DNA of 64,000 nucleotides, from contig CM071570.1 in the NCBI GenBank assembly GCA_036426205.1, forward strand, positions 141,724,563 to 141,788,562. The letters run 5' to 3'. Position numbers and translations under genes: made by a program. Below are positions 20,125 to 31,112 of this stretch, one piece after another. The DNA comes from Ascaphus truei (Eukaryota; Chordata; Amphibia; Anura; Ascaphidae). Within the stretch, counting starts at the first letter, position 1, and each line of letters opens with the position of its first letter. The notes beneath the pieces were generated by a model that searched no databases, was not told where the DNA came from, and was given only the letters and a program-made list of their open reading frames with translations.

Positions 20125-20651
20125 CTACCTTTATTACAGAGCTGTTCTACCCATTTATCTATTTGGGGTATGAGAAGGTGGCCTCTAGACAGTTATTTAT
20201 CTTGGATTAGGTTATACACACTTCCATGTACTTACTGCAATGATGTTTGTTCATTATGATTATGGATCAATTTGTATATACAACTCTGTTTGCTTATCTG
20301 ATATATATCACTTCCTGAGATCTAGCATAATAGTATATATGCTAGACAGTAGACAGTTTCTCCAACTCTTGTGATTTTAATGATCGCGCTTTTAATTAGT
20401 ATAGCTTTATTAAGCATTTTTGGTATTATTCACGCTGTGTTTTGTATACATTGCTATTCCCCCATTATACACATGGCTCCCAGGCCACACCCACAGGGGA
20501 GGCTATTCTTCAGCTAGTTGCGCCATTGGTTGTCATATTCACCAATGGGTTAGTCTGTTCAGCAACTCGCGCGAGACTTGGAGTCCCCGTGACGTCATCG
20601 TTGGGGGCGGGAGCCAGAGTTTATTACGGGGAACATAGCAGACGCGCATCT

Positions 20652-20695
20652 ACTCTTTGATAAAGAGACTTAGGTCCTGAAACGCGTCAGAGTGT
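20652..20695 (+). ncRNA. Hammerhead ribozyme-like motif, PLE1 family (copy C)
   Basis: Plus-strand counterpart of copies A and B: TTGATAA, stem II from (A)GAC/GTCCT, GAAA, ACGCGT, GTC and GAGTGT. One stem II base differs from copy A. It is followed within about 30 nt by an AATAAA, the same order seen at 30821-30930. Confidence 0.6.
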
Positions 20696-20807
20696 TTTTG
20701 TACTCCTTATGACCACGCAATAAATCGTTTTTTATTCCTGAACTGGTTTGCAGCCCCCATTGTTTGCGTTGCAGTGCTCCGCCACCGGACCCCACGGGAC
20801 CACACAC

Positions 20808-21274
20808 GATCCTAAAGATATGTTTGGAGAAAATGTCTGCTAGGGCAGGAGAGGAGGGCAGTCCCTTGAGGGGGATGAAGTGGGCCATCTTCGAAAACCT
20901 GTCTACGACAACTAAAATGGTGTTGAAGCCCCTAGACCTAGGAAGATCGACTATGAAGTCCATGGAGATATGGGACCATGGACGAGCAGGCACTGGCAAT
21001 GGGAGGAGAAGTCCTTGAGGTCTCTGTGGAAGTGTCTTGTTCTGGGCGCATACAGGACAAGCGCAAGTGTATTTCGCAATGTCTTAAGACATACTGGGCC
21101 ACCAAAAGTTCAGACGAATTAAGTCTAACGTCCTTCTGAAGCCCGGGTGACCTGCGGGTTTAGAAGAGTGTCCCCAATCTGGGACCTCTGGAATGAATCT
21201 GGGCGAGACGAAGAGCCTGTTAGAGGGGATCGCCGTGTTTGAAGGGATCTGTTGCTGGTCCCTTTTGATCTTGT
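20808..21274 (-). pseudogene. Gypsy integrase, N-terminal and central part
   Basis: The minus strand reads RLFVSPRFIPEVPDWGHSS, GHPGFRRTL and a CPVCAQNKT zinc-binding end, then PWSHISMDFIVDLPRS with the first catalytic Asp and VVDRFSKMAHFIPL. It breaks at the composite insertion and continues at 6022. One in-frame stop near WWPSMS confirms decay. Confidence 0.88.
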
Positions 21275-21289
21275 GAAAAAAAAGAAACT

Positions 21290-21910
21290 AATCTAAAAAG
21301 TGGCGCTCTACATAAATCAATTAGCTAAACATGGTGATATAGTAGTGATTGAAATAATCAAAAGGTGATACTTATACAAACACATAAACAGGTGCTGCTA
21401 TGACCCGGTGAGGATTGCTCTGTCAGTCCTCATGGTAGGAAGTAGGGATGATTCTCCGGGAAGCGCAGGGACGTGTGAAATAAAAAATATATATATTGTG
21501 CAATATTGATGTGACAAATTTAAAGTAAATTGGCTGATCTATTGTAGATGTACTCACAAGTGTGAGATGATTAAAGGCACGTAAAGGTATCTTTCCATAG
21601 TATGGATATCACACGATAGTCAGGAAATCAGTCTTAACCTCATGTAGACTCCAAGAGACCTTAAAGAAGAAGACTGGACATAGTGCAGACTGTATACAAA
21701 GGATTTTATAAAAGGTAAGTGAAAGGTTTTGCACTCACATGGTTTCAAAAGTTTAAAAGCATTTCGATCACACGCAGTGGATCTCAGCAACCGGATGGAT
21801 GGTGTATCTAATTCCCCTCCTTCTGTGGCGTGCGTGTCACTGGTTGCGTTCCAACTGCACCGGAAGTGATGTCATCCGCTTCCAGGGGTTCCGGCCAATG
21901 GTAAAGACGT
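21290..21910 (-). repeat. PLE2 terminal repeat region
   Basis: Shares ordered blocks (GTGGCGCTCTA, GATACTTATACAAA, CCGGTGrAGATTGCTC, CCGGGAAGCGCA, and GATTAAAGGCACrTAAAGGTAT) with 45660-46330. The two are copies of one PLE family. No coding potential. Confidence 0.75.
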
Positions 21911-21949
21911 CACTCTAGGTGTTTCACCTCTTCGGTTTCATCAGGAGTG
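21911..21949 (-). ncRNA. Hammerhead ribozyme motif of PLE2
   Basis: Minus strand: stem I CACTC/GAGTG, core CTGATGA, an ACC/GGT stem II, GAAA, then CACCTA where CGCGTA is usual. The core is intact but the stem III palindrome is mutated, so cleavage is uncertain. Confidence 0.7.
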
Positions 21950-22368
21950 ACATTGTAATGTGTATGAGAAGCATATATACCCCTAATTTAGTTCCCATTG
22001 GTGAATGGCTAACTAGTTTTTAATTGGGTTCCGGTTACACTAAGTAGGTACACATGGGGTTGTATTGAGACATATCATTAATCCCTCTGCATCGTACATA
22101 TGCAGAGGTTCAAAAAACATTTATTTATTTAATAAATACAATCAATCAATGCAGAAAATTTAAAAAGTATAAATATACTAATACATGGGTGTTAAAAAAT
22201 GTTATGCAAACATTATAAAATGGTATAAATATAAGAACAGGTGTATAAGCAATGTGTGAACAATTCATAGTGGGGGAACTAGCTTTTTAAGCGCATTTAA
22301 TTCATAGAGATGGATGAAATCTATTATGGAGACAGAAAACAGGGCATGAGTATATATACAGTTATACA

Positions 22369-24943
22369 TTATAAAAACGGTTTCAAATCAAATTCCAAAT
22401 TCAGACCAGCAGGAGACATAGTTTTTAATTCGAACATCCAATATGATTCTCTTTTTATCAGGGCTGTGTGTCTATTACCCCCTCTCCAATAGGGCATTAC
22501 CTGTTCGATAGCTTTAAATGTTAACCCTTTCGGATCTGAATTGTGTGATATTAAAAAATGATTTGAAACACTGTGTGGGGTCAATTTTCTTTTTATGTTT
22601 CCAATGTGTTCCAATATACGGGTTTTTAAAGGTCTTATAGTTTTCCCAATATATTGTAGACCACACTCACATTCAAGTAAGTAAATTACAAAATTAGCTT
22701 AGATGTTGTTTTATTTTGTATATTTTTTGAGTAGTGTTAGAATGAAAGCTGTCTATATTCTTAGAGCTATATTTGCAGGCAGTACAATATTTACAATTAA
22801 AAAACCCTTTCGGGGGATCCAACCAAGTAGGATTGCTGTTTGCACTATCATTTCTCAGTGCACTTGGTGCTACCATATTTTTAACATTATGTGCTTTTCT
22901 ATATATCATTTGAACCTTATCGGGTAAAAGAGTTCCTATAATGGGGTCATTTTTAAGAATAGGCCAGTGGGAGTTTAATATTTTATTAATTTTATGTGCA
23001 TCCCTATTATATTGTGTAACAAAGGGTACTTTAATGGAATCACTGTTTGTGCCCCTTGTTTTCGGGATCAACATAGATTCTCTTGATGTGCATTTAGTTT
23101 TAGCCAAAGCCTTCTGGATGACATCCTGTTTATAGTTACGTTCCACAAACTTTCTGGACAACATATTGGATTGCTCCTCAAAAATACTGTTATCAGTGCA
23201 ATTGCGTTTCAGTCTACAGTATTGGCCATATGGGATGTTATTAATCCATTTATTTAAATGGCAACTTGACTGTAGGATGTAATTGTTAGCATCCACATCT
23301 TTAAAGAAATTTTTTGTTTTAATAACATTATTTTCCAAATATATAGTGAGGTCCAGGAAGTTTATGGTTGTTTTACTCATGGTGGAAGTGAATCTAAGGT
23401 TAAATTCATTGTTATTGAGGTACAGGAGGAATGTATCTAGATCCTCCAATGTACCCTTCCACACAAAAATGATATCATCTATAAATCTCCGCCAGGTTAC
23501 CAAATTCGCGTCCAGACCTGGCCAAGACCATATATATAGATCTTCCCAAAGGGCCATTAGTAGGTTCGCATAACTGGGCGCGAATTTGGTCCCCATGGCG
23601 GTCCCACATAATTGCAGAAAAAACTCGTCACAAAACCAAAAGAAATTCTTGTTTAAAACAAATTGAATACATTTAATAAGGAACTCTATCTGTGCCTCTG
23701 GAATTCTCCCTTCTTTCTCCAGAAAAAACTGGACAGCCCTACACCCATCAATGTGTCTTATAGATGTATATAATGCTGTTACATCTGTGGTGACCAATAC
23801 ATAGTTCTCCTGCCATTGGATATCCCTTAGAAACATAATTACGTCTCTAGTGTCTTTGATATATGATTTTTGTTGTTTTACAATATCCTGTAAGTAACTG
23901 TCAATAAATTCAGACAGATTGGCAGTTAGTGACCCTATGCCTGAAATTATTGGTCTCCCTGGTGGGTGTGTAAGGTTCTTGTGTATTTTTGGTAGAAAAT
24001 AGAAGACGGGGAATACTGGGTCCTCAACATTTAGAAACTGGAACTCATGTTCCTCCAGTATTCCCCGTCTTCTCCCATCCTCTAGCAAAGACTGCAGTTC
24101 TGTTTTGTATAGATTAGTAGGGTTAGATTTTAATTTTAGGTAGGTTGTTGTATCTCCCAAAAATTTTTTGGACTCCAGCATATAATAGCTATGGTCCATG
24201 ATTACAACACCCCCTCCCTTATCTGCAGGTTTTATTACAATTGATTTGTCTGCTGTGAGTTCTTCAAGAGCAGTTTTCTCCTCCCTTGTTAGGTTGTTGT
24301 ACTGTCTGTCTTTTTTATTAACTAAAGTTTCTAGGTCTTTTGTAACTAACTGAAAAAACACCTCCAAATGATTCCCCTTAGCAAATTTGGGGAAAAACTG
24401 CGATTTGGGTTTAAATTTAGAATGTATATAGTCAGAAGTGCCATAATCTGAAACTTTTGAGTTATCTGTCCAGTTTCTGATTTCTACATCCTTATTGGCA
24501 AAAAATCTTTTTAGTGTAAGTGATCTCAGAAACTTATGTGTGTCAACATAAAGATCAAATTTATTTGGTCCAATAGTGGGAGCAAAAGTAAGTCCCTTAC
24601 TAATAACTTTATTCTGGCATTCTGTAAATGTTTTCTTACTTAAGTTAAAAATGTTTTTAGTTGTATTTAGTGTAGTTTTCTTGCCTTTCCGTAATCTTCC
24701 CCCTCGTCTCCCTCTGACATGCGTCTTTTGTTTCTTTGGATGAGGCCTGGTTTTTGAGTTGTCAGGGGGTGAAATGGATTCCTGGTTTCCCAAGAACTCA
24801 TACACCCCCTGGGCTCCAAAAAAGAGGAAGAGGGTTTCTCTAATTGTTGCCCCTGTTTTAATTTTTCTTTCCCTGATATCTCAATAATATCCTTAATTTC
24901 AAGGTGTTTAGTCTTTTCTTTAGCTTTACCTCCATTTTGATCT
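22369..24943 (-). pseudogene. PLE2: nearly full-length Penelope-like protein gene
   Basis: A 703-residue frame (24805-22694) holds KGLTFAPTIGPNKFDLYVD, KPADKGGGVVIMD, PPGRPIISGIGSLTA, the TTDVTALYTS block, GTAMGTKFAPSYANL and WRRFIDDIIFVW (catalytic pair intact), then the KCTSRE linker and a CKYCTACKYS cysteine block. A frameshift near 22690 moves the nuclease (LLECECGLQYIGKTIRPLKTRI, then YWMFELKTMSPAGLNLEF) to another frame ending at 22369. The N-terminus is frameshifted near 24800 and runs up to the insertion border. Few lesions, so a rather young copy. Confidence 0.9.
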
Positions 24944-24956
24944 CCTTTGATCTTGT

Positions 24957-26527
24957 CTAGCGATTTGAAGGTGGAAGTAGCCAAAATTCTTTCGGGAGGT
25001 AGGATGGGTTCCAAAGTTGCCTCAGGCCTGTCTTCCGAGGAGTATTGTCTGGACAAAGCATCTGCCTTCACGTTCTTCGTTCCAGGGATGTAGGATAGGT
25101 GATAGTTGAAGTGAGAGAAGATAGAGTGCCCAGCGAGCTTGTCGAGGACTGAGGCGACGTGCTCCTTCAATATACAGTAAATTTTTGTGGTCCATAAGAT
25201 AGAAAATGGCTCCTTCGACCCTTCCAACAGATGTCGCCACTCTTGTAGTGCCATCTTAATGGCTAATAACGCTCTGTTGCCGACGTCGTAATTCCACTCG
25301 GCGGAGGAAAATTTATTGGAGAAATACGCACAATGGTGAAGTTTACCCTGGGGCGAGAACCTCTGTGATAGTACTGCCCCTGCACCGCAGTCCAATGTGT
25401 CAACTTCTATTACAAAGGGAAGATCCGTGTTGGGGTGACACAGGATCGGTGCCGTGACGAATGCCTCTTTAAGGACCTGGAAGGCGGAGATAGCTTCGGC
25501 GGACCAGGCAGAAGGATCAGCCCATTTTCTAGTCAACGCCGTGATGGGAGCCACTAGGGTAGAGAAATTATGAATGAACTTCCGATAGTAGTTCGCAAAT
25601 CCTAAAAAGCGCTGGATAGCCTTGAGAGTTTCTTGTCTGGGCCATTCCGTAACTGCCTGGAGTTTACCTGGATCCATCAAAAAGCTTTAGTCCGAAATAA
25701 TGTAGCCCAGAAATTGGGTAGAGCGTTGATGGAAGGTACACTTCTCTAGTTTGGCTAGATGTCTCTGATGTTTGAGTAGACGTGAGAGGACGTACGAGGT
25801 GTGACGAATGTGATCCTGGAGATTTTTGGAGAAGATCAAAATGTAATCTAAGTAGACAATAACAAAGATGTTGAGCACCTCACAAAATACGTCATTAATA
25901 AAGTCATGAAAGACGGCCGGGGCGTTAAATAAACGAAAAGGCATGACGAGGTACTCATAATGCCCACTGCGGGTGTTGAAGGCTGTCTTCCACTCGTCAC
26001 CCTGCCTGATGCGGACCAAGTTGTAAGCCCCACAGAGATCCAATTTGGAAAAGATCTTAGCCCCTCGCAGTTTATCGATGAGTTCCGTGATCAAGGGGAG
26101 AGGATAGCGGTTCTTGATGGTGATACCGTTCAAGCCCCGGTACTCAATACATGGCCTCAAAGTACCATCCTTTTTCTTTACGAAGAAGAACCCCGCTCCC
26201 ACTGGAGGGCTGTATGAATCCTTTCTCAAGATTCTCCTTTATGTAGTCTTCCATGGCTTGAGACTCAGGTATCGACAATGGGTAAGTCTTGGACTTGGGC
26301 AAGGTGTATCCTGGGACCAAATCGATGGGGCAATCGTAGGACCGATGAGGAGGCAATTGTTCTGAGCGGACCTTGTTAAAGACCTCGCAGAAAGGGTGGT
26401 ACACGGGGGGAAGAATGGAATCCTGAGTCATAGTGTTAGCCAAGAGTTTGGGAGACTTCCCTGACCTCGGTTTCCAGGTGATGGGGGTAGGTGAGACCCA
26501 GTCAATTGGAGGGTTGTTCTTCTGCAA
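24957..26527 (-). pseudogene. Gypsy reverse transcriptase and RNase H
   Basis: 26527-26200 gives the N-terminal LPPHRSYDCPIDLVPGYTLP block. After a 1-nt frame change 26229-25687 gives [31 protein letters not shown] and YLDYILIFS (YLDD expected). A stop, then 25680-24957 gives the tether and RNase H (FVIEVDTLDCGAGAVLSQ, YHLSYIPGTKNVKADALSR). The loss of the second catalytic Asp alone would end activity. Confidence 0.9.
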
Positions 26528-27000
26528 CCAAGGTAGTCCGAGGTTTACCTATGTACCTGGGGCCTGGATGGCGTCAAGAACCAGGGTCTCGACTGTGGGA
26601 GTAGGTAGATAGGAGGAGAGGTACGGTCTGTAGCAAAATAAAGGCCGGAGACAGCGAACGTCCATCAATCCCAACCAAGGTGATAGGTTGGACCTTCTTC
26701 ACCAATGGTATCCGGTTCTGTTTGGCAAAATCGAGGTCTACAAAGTTTCCTCCAGCACCGGAGTCGATAAAGGCAGCAGTAGATGTGCGAAACTCAGCGC
26801 CTGCGAGAGAAATAGGAATCGTAAGTTTCTTTGGCAGTGCCTCCTTGGGGAGGGGACGAGAAGAGATAACACCCAGTGAGAGCTCCTCCATACTCACTGA
26901 GTGTTCCCATTTCCCAGACGCAAAGGGCATGCACGGACCAGATGTTCAGGAGATCCACAGTAGAAACAGAGTCTGCCGGCGTAGCGGAGTTATCATAGTG
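26528..27000 (-). pseudogene. Gypsy zinc knuckle and protease
   Basis: A CCHC knuckle (CFYCGSPEHLVRAC) lies at about 26930-26973, followed by a retropepsin with FIDSGAGGNFVD as its active site and a PITLVGIDGRSL flap-side segment. The frame stays open to about 26574. Confidence 0.88.
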
Positions 27001-27823
27001 GATTCCGGATCTGTTGCACTCCTAATTGAATTGGCTCGGGAAGCTCCAGTGCCATCTTGGAACCAGAGGAGAGTTGGGGAAAGGTGCTTGGAAGGTTAGT
27101 AGCCGGGCATGCTGACACTCCGAGCGTCGTACCTGGATGCGTTGATCAATGCGTACTGCCAAGTCGATGAGCACCTCCAGTTGGTCTGGCCTGGGTTGCC
27201 GAGCAAGCTCGTCCTTGATGGACTCCGAGAGACCTTGCCAGAAGATGGAGACGAGCGGCTCTTGTCCCCAGTTCGTCTCGGCGGCGAACGTGTGAAATTC
27301 CACCGCACACTGCGTCACGATCTTCGCCCCTGAGTTATCTGGAGGAGGGAAACAGACGCCATCTCCTGGCACGCAGGGGAATCAAAGACTTGTCGGAACT
27401 CACCCTTGAAGGCTAGGTAGTCTTGTGTCAGGTCCGGGCGCAACTCACAGAATGGCGAGACCCATGCCAGCGCGCTGCCCGTCAGTAGGTTGTACACGTA
27501 AGCTACCTTCTACCAGCCGGTGTCGTACTGAAGGGGTGCCATTTCAAATTGAACCTCGCACTGGTTAAGGAAACCTCTCCACTTCTGCGGGTTGTCAGCG
27601 TACGGCTTGGGAGGCGGTATCTTCACGTCCAGAGTGCTGGGTCTGACTGGTTCCGCAGCCTGTGGAGGAGAAAGAGGTACAGGTGCTTCCAGTACTTGAG
27701 CCGAAAGTTTGGCCATTTGGCATGTTACGGCCACAATCTGATCGGCCATGGCCTGGTTTTGCTGTATCAGCGTAGAGATTGCTTGCCTCAGTTCGGCCTG
27801 GTCTGGGTCTTGTGGGTTCATCA
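27001..27823 (-). pseudogene. Gypsy Gag
   Basis: Starts MMNPQDPDQAEL only 2-5 nt inside the 5' LTR, with a Gln-rich coiled start (LIQQNQAMADQIV), Pro-rich linker, then PQKWRGFLNQCEVQF, SALAWVSPF and a FHTFAAETNWG block, all typical of sushi-type capsids. Three frames are needed to read it, so it is broken. Confidence 0.85.
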
Positions 27824-27826
27824 TAA
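27816..27826 (-). other. Candidate primer-binding site (self-priming type)
   Basis: TTATGATGAAC on the minus strand directly follows the 5' LTR. It does not start with TGG as tRNA-primed sites do, and it overlaps the Gag start codons. It can pair with the predicted 5' end of the element's own RNA (see 4678-4719). Confidence 0.5.
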
Positions 27827-28572
27827 TGTTACGCCGGAGTAGCCCGCAGACCACACCTGTCCCTAGAACTGAGGTGGCAGGTATGAATACACACACCGAC
27901 AGAGCGAGGGACGTTTTTTCCAGAAGAATGGTTGTTGCCGTTGCCGAGATCAGGGGTAGGAGAAGTACGGAAGGATTGAGGTGAGAGCCATGGTTGAAGG
28001 GAGCCAGAAGGTACATAAACAGGAACAATCTGAAGTCGAGAGCCAAAGGGGGACGTCTGCCAAGCCGCGTCAAAACCGAGAGAATCAAAGAACAAGCACT
28101 GTGAAACACCCATACAAAAACTATGACGAGTGAGGAAGCACAGAACAGAGAGGGTATATAAAGCTGGAACAGCCAACCAGGAGAGGGGGCGTGCCTGGAG
28201 GAGCCCAGGGAGCTTTAGCGCATTGGCTGCTGTTCTTAGAGCCCAGGTGACACTCAGCAAGAGCCAGATTGTAACCGTGCAGTGTTTGGGGGCGGAGCCT
28301 GAGCGGAGATAAGTTTAGGGGCTGTTGTGTGTGTGCTGTAAGTCTGACGTGCGCATGAGAGGAAGCAACGTGGGGTGTCCGCGGAGCGGCGATTCCACGC
28401 CGACAGCTGCGGCGTAGAGCGTGGAGGAAGTACCTCGTGGAGCATCCTACCATGCCGAGGGGTAAGTGATGCAGCTGAAGGGGGCTTGCGTGGTTGTAGC
28501 GGAAGGGTCTGAGCAGTGTACGGAGAGAGCCGTGAGCTCTGCCTGTGGCGCTGTGTGCTCACATTCCTAACA
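27827..28572 (-). repeat. 5' LTR of the chromodomain gypsy element
   Basis: 746 bp, TGTTACGCC...CTAACA, followed by the ACATG target duplication at 28573-28577. It lacks the ~70-bp block noted for the left LTR. The TATA box lies at 28155-28162 on the minus strand. Confidence 0.93.
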
Positions 28573-28577
28573 ACATG

Positions 28578-29529
28578 ACATCATAAAAAGTGACCAAAAC
28601 AGAAATATAATTGGACACGGGTTTGGAAGAATCTGTGTGATGGAAATGATTAAAGAAAAATGAGTGATGAAAGAAAAAATGTACTATACCTACAAAGCAA
28701 ATAAGAAGCCCCAAAAAAAGTAATTAATTTAATGTAGGTGAAAAATTTCTATTGAGATTACTATCCCTAACGGAAATGTCCAAACCTAAAGACGCGCATG
28801 GCGTTTTAGAAATGTCATTAGTGACGTCAGGAGCGAGATCTAGGGAGTATGCAACGCAGCTACAAGCAACTACCTGGCTAGATAGGAGCAATTTTAATTA
28901 ATACAATGTTGAAACTCTGTATCTACGGTCTGATTTAACTATGGGGATACGCCACTTCACCATCTCTATTTATAGTTTAATAGAGATTTTTATTAGATAC
29001 AGGCAAAACATACAAAAACAACAACATAACAAACCCCTATACCTTTGTATGGCTAACAAACATCCCCAGACCCTATCTGCAGAACTGGAGGGATATTCAA
29101 ATAACCAGACTATCCCCCCAAAGTCTCAAGAAGTACCTTAAGCAGGTGGCCCTCCATGTCTGTCTCTGGCAGGTTCCTGGGTCCTCTGTGTCCAGAAAAT
29201 ATAGGTTTCTGGGTGTCTTGATCTAAGCACACCTTTGTGCTCAAGACAGTGTCTGTGAGCAGGCTTCTCTGCTTTCCTGTGTTAGCCCAATTTAGAGCTA
29301 AGGAGTCCCTCTCCTGTGTCTCACATGAGGCTTTTTACAGAGCACTCATTAGTCCAGGTGGAGACTAGTTAATTAAGTGGCTGCAATCAACTATCTCTCT
29401 GCTGGATTATCAGAGCTCTGAGGCTGCTTTATTTAAACAGGGATAAGTCCTTGTTACAATGGGGCTGTAACATTTCTTTGCTGTTAGTATATATGTTGTT
29501 ATTGCTATATCATTAAAAAATTTATTTTA
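28578..29529. other. No gene seen; right flank of the gypsy insertion
   Basis: AT-rich at first. From about 29150 a more LTR-like texture (CTGTCTCTGGCAGG, GGAGACTAGTTAATTAAG) hints at another decayed LTR, which I cannot assign. Confidence 0.4.
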
Positions 29530-30234
29530 TTAGGAATACATGTGTAAGGGTGTTCCCTTACTTTCCTGTTAGTGACCCTTTACCACCAGACATAACTGCA
29601 AGACACCAGGTGAAACAATATGCATTGGCAACACATAGCTACTCTCCCTGTTTGCTTGGACATATCATGTCACTATTGAAGGCAGTTAGTGTGCAAATGT
29701 TTCTAGAAGAGCCACAGACATCTCTAGGTGGAGAAAGCTCTTAGCAAAGCAGCCCAAGATAGTCTTTAAGAGACAGTAAAGCAGTTAGACAAACAGCCTC
29801 TGAGAGCCCCCTGAGAATTATTATACCAACAGTATAAGAGAGGTTCCTGTTCACGTCACAACTCCAAGGGTTAGTGATAACTGTTATTCACACACACCCC
29901 AGAGACAGTAGGAAAGCACCTACAGTTAGAGTAGTGCAGACAGCAGCATTAAGATAAGTTGGCTGTTAGACTGCAAAAGTAAAAGGTTCCCTTTTGTTAT
30001 ACTGTATTGCTCCAGACTAGTGTTGTACCGGGTAGTGAGTTTGTAAAAAAACAGGTAACGGGTACCCGGCAAAAATCAATAGTTCTACCCGGCCGGGTAC
30101 CCGGTTTGGCACTTACCTGCAGGGTGGCTGCGACATCTAGGAACAGCAGCAGCTGTTGCAGTGGTAGCATCGGAAGTGTCTTCAGATGGCGTGGGAGCAG
30201 CAGGAATCCATTACACAGCACCACAGCAGGCAAA

Positions 30235-30277
<43 letters not shown>

Positions 30278-30290
30278 GTGTGTGTGTGTG

Positions 30291-30333
<43 letters not shown>
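30235..30333. repeat. (GT)n microsatellite
   Basis: Almost unbroken GT dinucleotides, interrupted twice by TTG. The Cys/Val open frame across it is an artefact. Confidence 0.95.
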
Positions 30334-30335
<2 letters not shown>

Positions 30336-30729
30336 CTGGAAAAAACGTTATATCTACGGCGCTAAGCCAAATGCAGAAATATATGTGGAATGTAATAACA
30401 TATAATAATGAATATATTATACAACCAGTTGAAGGATGAACTCCTGCTTCTAGATCTGACCTGGGGGGTCAGAGTTATATCACAGGCTGCAGGCCATTTC
30501 TCTGATTAGTGCATGAGAAATACTGTCCTGCGCTTTGGCTGTCTGTAAGGCACCTTTATGGTGTCAATCCATCAAGTAGCTGATAAGGAGGGAGCTGTAT
30601 ATGGCCATTGAGTTGCCCGGAGTAGGGGGGAATATAAACAAATAAACCCTTACCTATTCATTCTCTCCGGTCTGGGACCTGCTCTCCTCCACAGCATGTG
30701 CGTGCAGCCTTCAGTGGTAATCAGGAAGT

Positions 30730-30973
30730 GAAAGGCAGGAATCCGGCGCCACTGCACATGACAGACTGTAGAAACTCCCGGATGATCTTCAATAAACTTT
30801 ATTGCACAATACACATCGGAGTGAGTGAGACGAAGCCCTATCTGAGAGGGTGAAATGCGTAGAGGGGGAGATCGTGGTGTAGCCCTATGTGTATTGTGCA
30901 ATAAAGTTTATTGAAGATCATCCGGGAGTTTCTACAGTCTGTCATGTGCAGTGGCGCCGGATTCCTGCCTTTC
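30730..30973. repeat. Perfect 87-bp inverted repeat with hammerhead-like loop
   Basis: 30730-30816 is the exact reverse complement of 30887-30973, with no mismatch. The 70-bp loop contains the hammerhead-like motif at 30821-30867. The right arm carries GCAATAAAG in the place where other PLE ends here have a poly(A) signal after the hammerhead. I infer a PLE 3' tail copied back on itself. Confidence 0.88.
30821..30867 (+). ncRNA. Hammerhead-like motif in the loop of the inverted repeat
   Basis: GAGACGA in place of CTGATGA, a CCCT/AGGG stem II, GAAA, TGCGTA and GAG follow in hammerhead order. Two core positions (C3, U4) are changed, so it is a derivative rather than a working ribozyme. Confidence 0.45.
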
Positions 30974-31027
30974 ATTTCTCTGATTAGCGCTGCCTTTTGT
31001 CTGTTGTCTTGTGTGTGTGAGCTGCCA

Positions 31028-31112
31028 GGGAACCATGTGACCGGAGCAGGAGCATTCCTATTGGACAGCCGTCGTCCAATAGGAACGCTCCTGCTCCGGT
31101 CACATGGTTCCC
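31028..31112. repeat. Near-perfect 39-bp hairpin
   Basis: Arms 31028-31066 and 31074-31112 differ at one position and enclose 7 bp. It lies within the hAT-type element. Confidence 0.88.

Larger units (their letters stand above)
6023..20807. mobile_element. Composite insertion inside the gypsy integrase
   Basis: The 14-bp sequence GATCCTAAAGATAT is present at 6009-6022 and again at 20808-20821, and the integrase reading continues across if the segment between is skipped. The right end is the 3' end of PLE1. The segment also contains a forkhead-domain gene, a Harbinger transposase, an L1 ORF1 piece, two inverted copies of the PLE1 end, PLE3 and a MITE. The simplest account is a PLE insertion that later took up the others, but the order inside is not certain. 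Confidence 0.8.
19459..20807 (+). repeat. PLE1 3' untranslated region and terminal repeat (copy C)
   Basis: Non-coding. It holds a tandem duplication (19653-20124), the segment repeated in inverse at 6357-6840 and 14216-14747, a hammerhead-like motif (20652-20695) and an AATAAA just after it (20720-20725), and ends CCACACAC at the target duplication. Confidence 0.8.
21275..24943 (-). mobile_element. PLE2 insertion in the gypsy pol gene
   Basis: CCTTTGATCTTGT (24944-24956) recurs as CCTTTTGATCTTGT at 21261-21274, and the gypsy RNase H and integrase readings join if the segment between is removed. The insert reads on the minus strand as PLE coding sequence, 3' untranslated region, hammerhead and terminal repeat. 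Confidence 0.82.
4315..28572 (-). mobile_element. Chromodomain Ty3/gypsy element (Tf1/sushi type), complete but split by nested insertions
   Basis: Two LTRs beginning TGTTACGCC and ending CTAACA bound the element, and ACATG flanks it on both sides (4310-4314 and 28573-28577). Reading the minus strand from the right LTR the order is Gag, CCHC knuckle, protease, reverse transcriptase, RNase H, integrase and chromodomain. That is the standard gypsy order. The coding part is cut by PLE2 (21275-24943) and by the composite insertion 6023-20807. Stops, frameshifts and a changed catalytic Asp show it is dead. Confidence 0.92.

Noticed and set aside
30007..30405. 132-codon frame rich in Cys and Val
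   Set aside because: It is a translation of the GT microsatellite.
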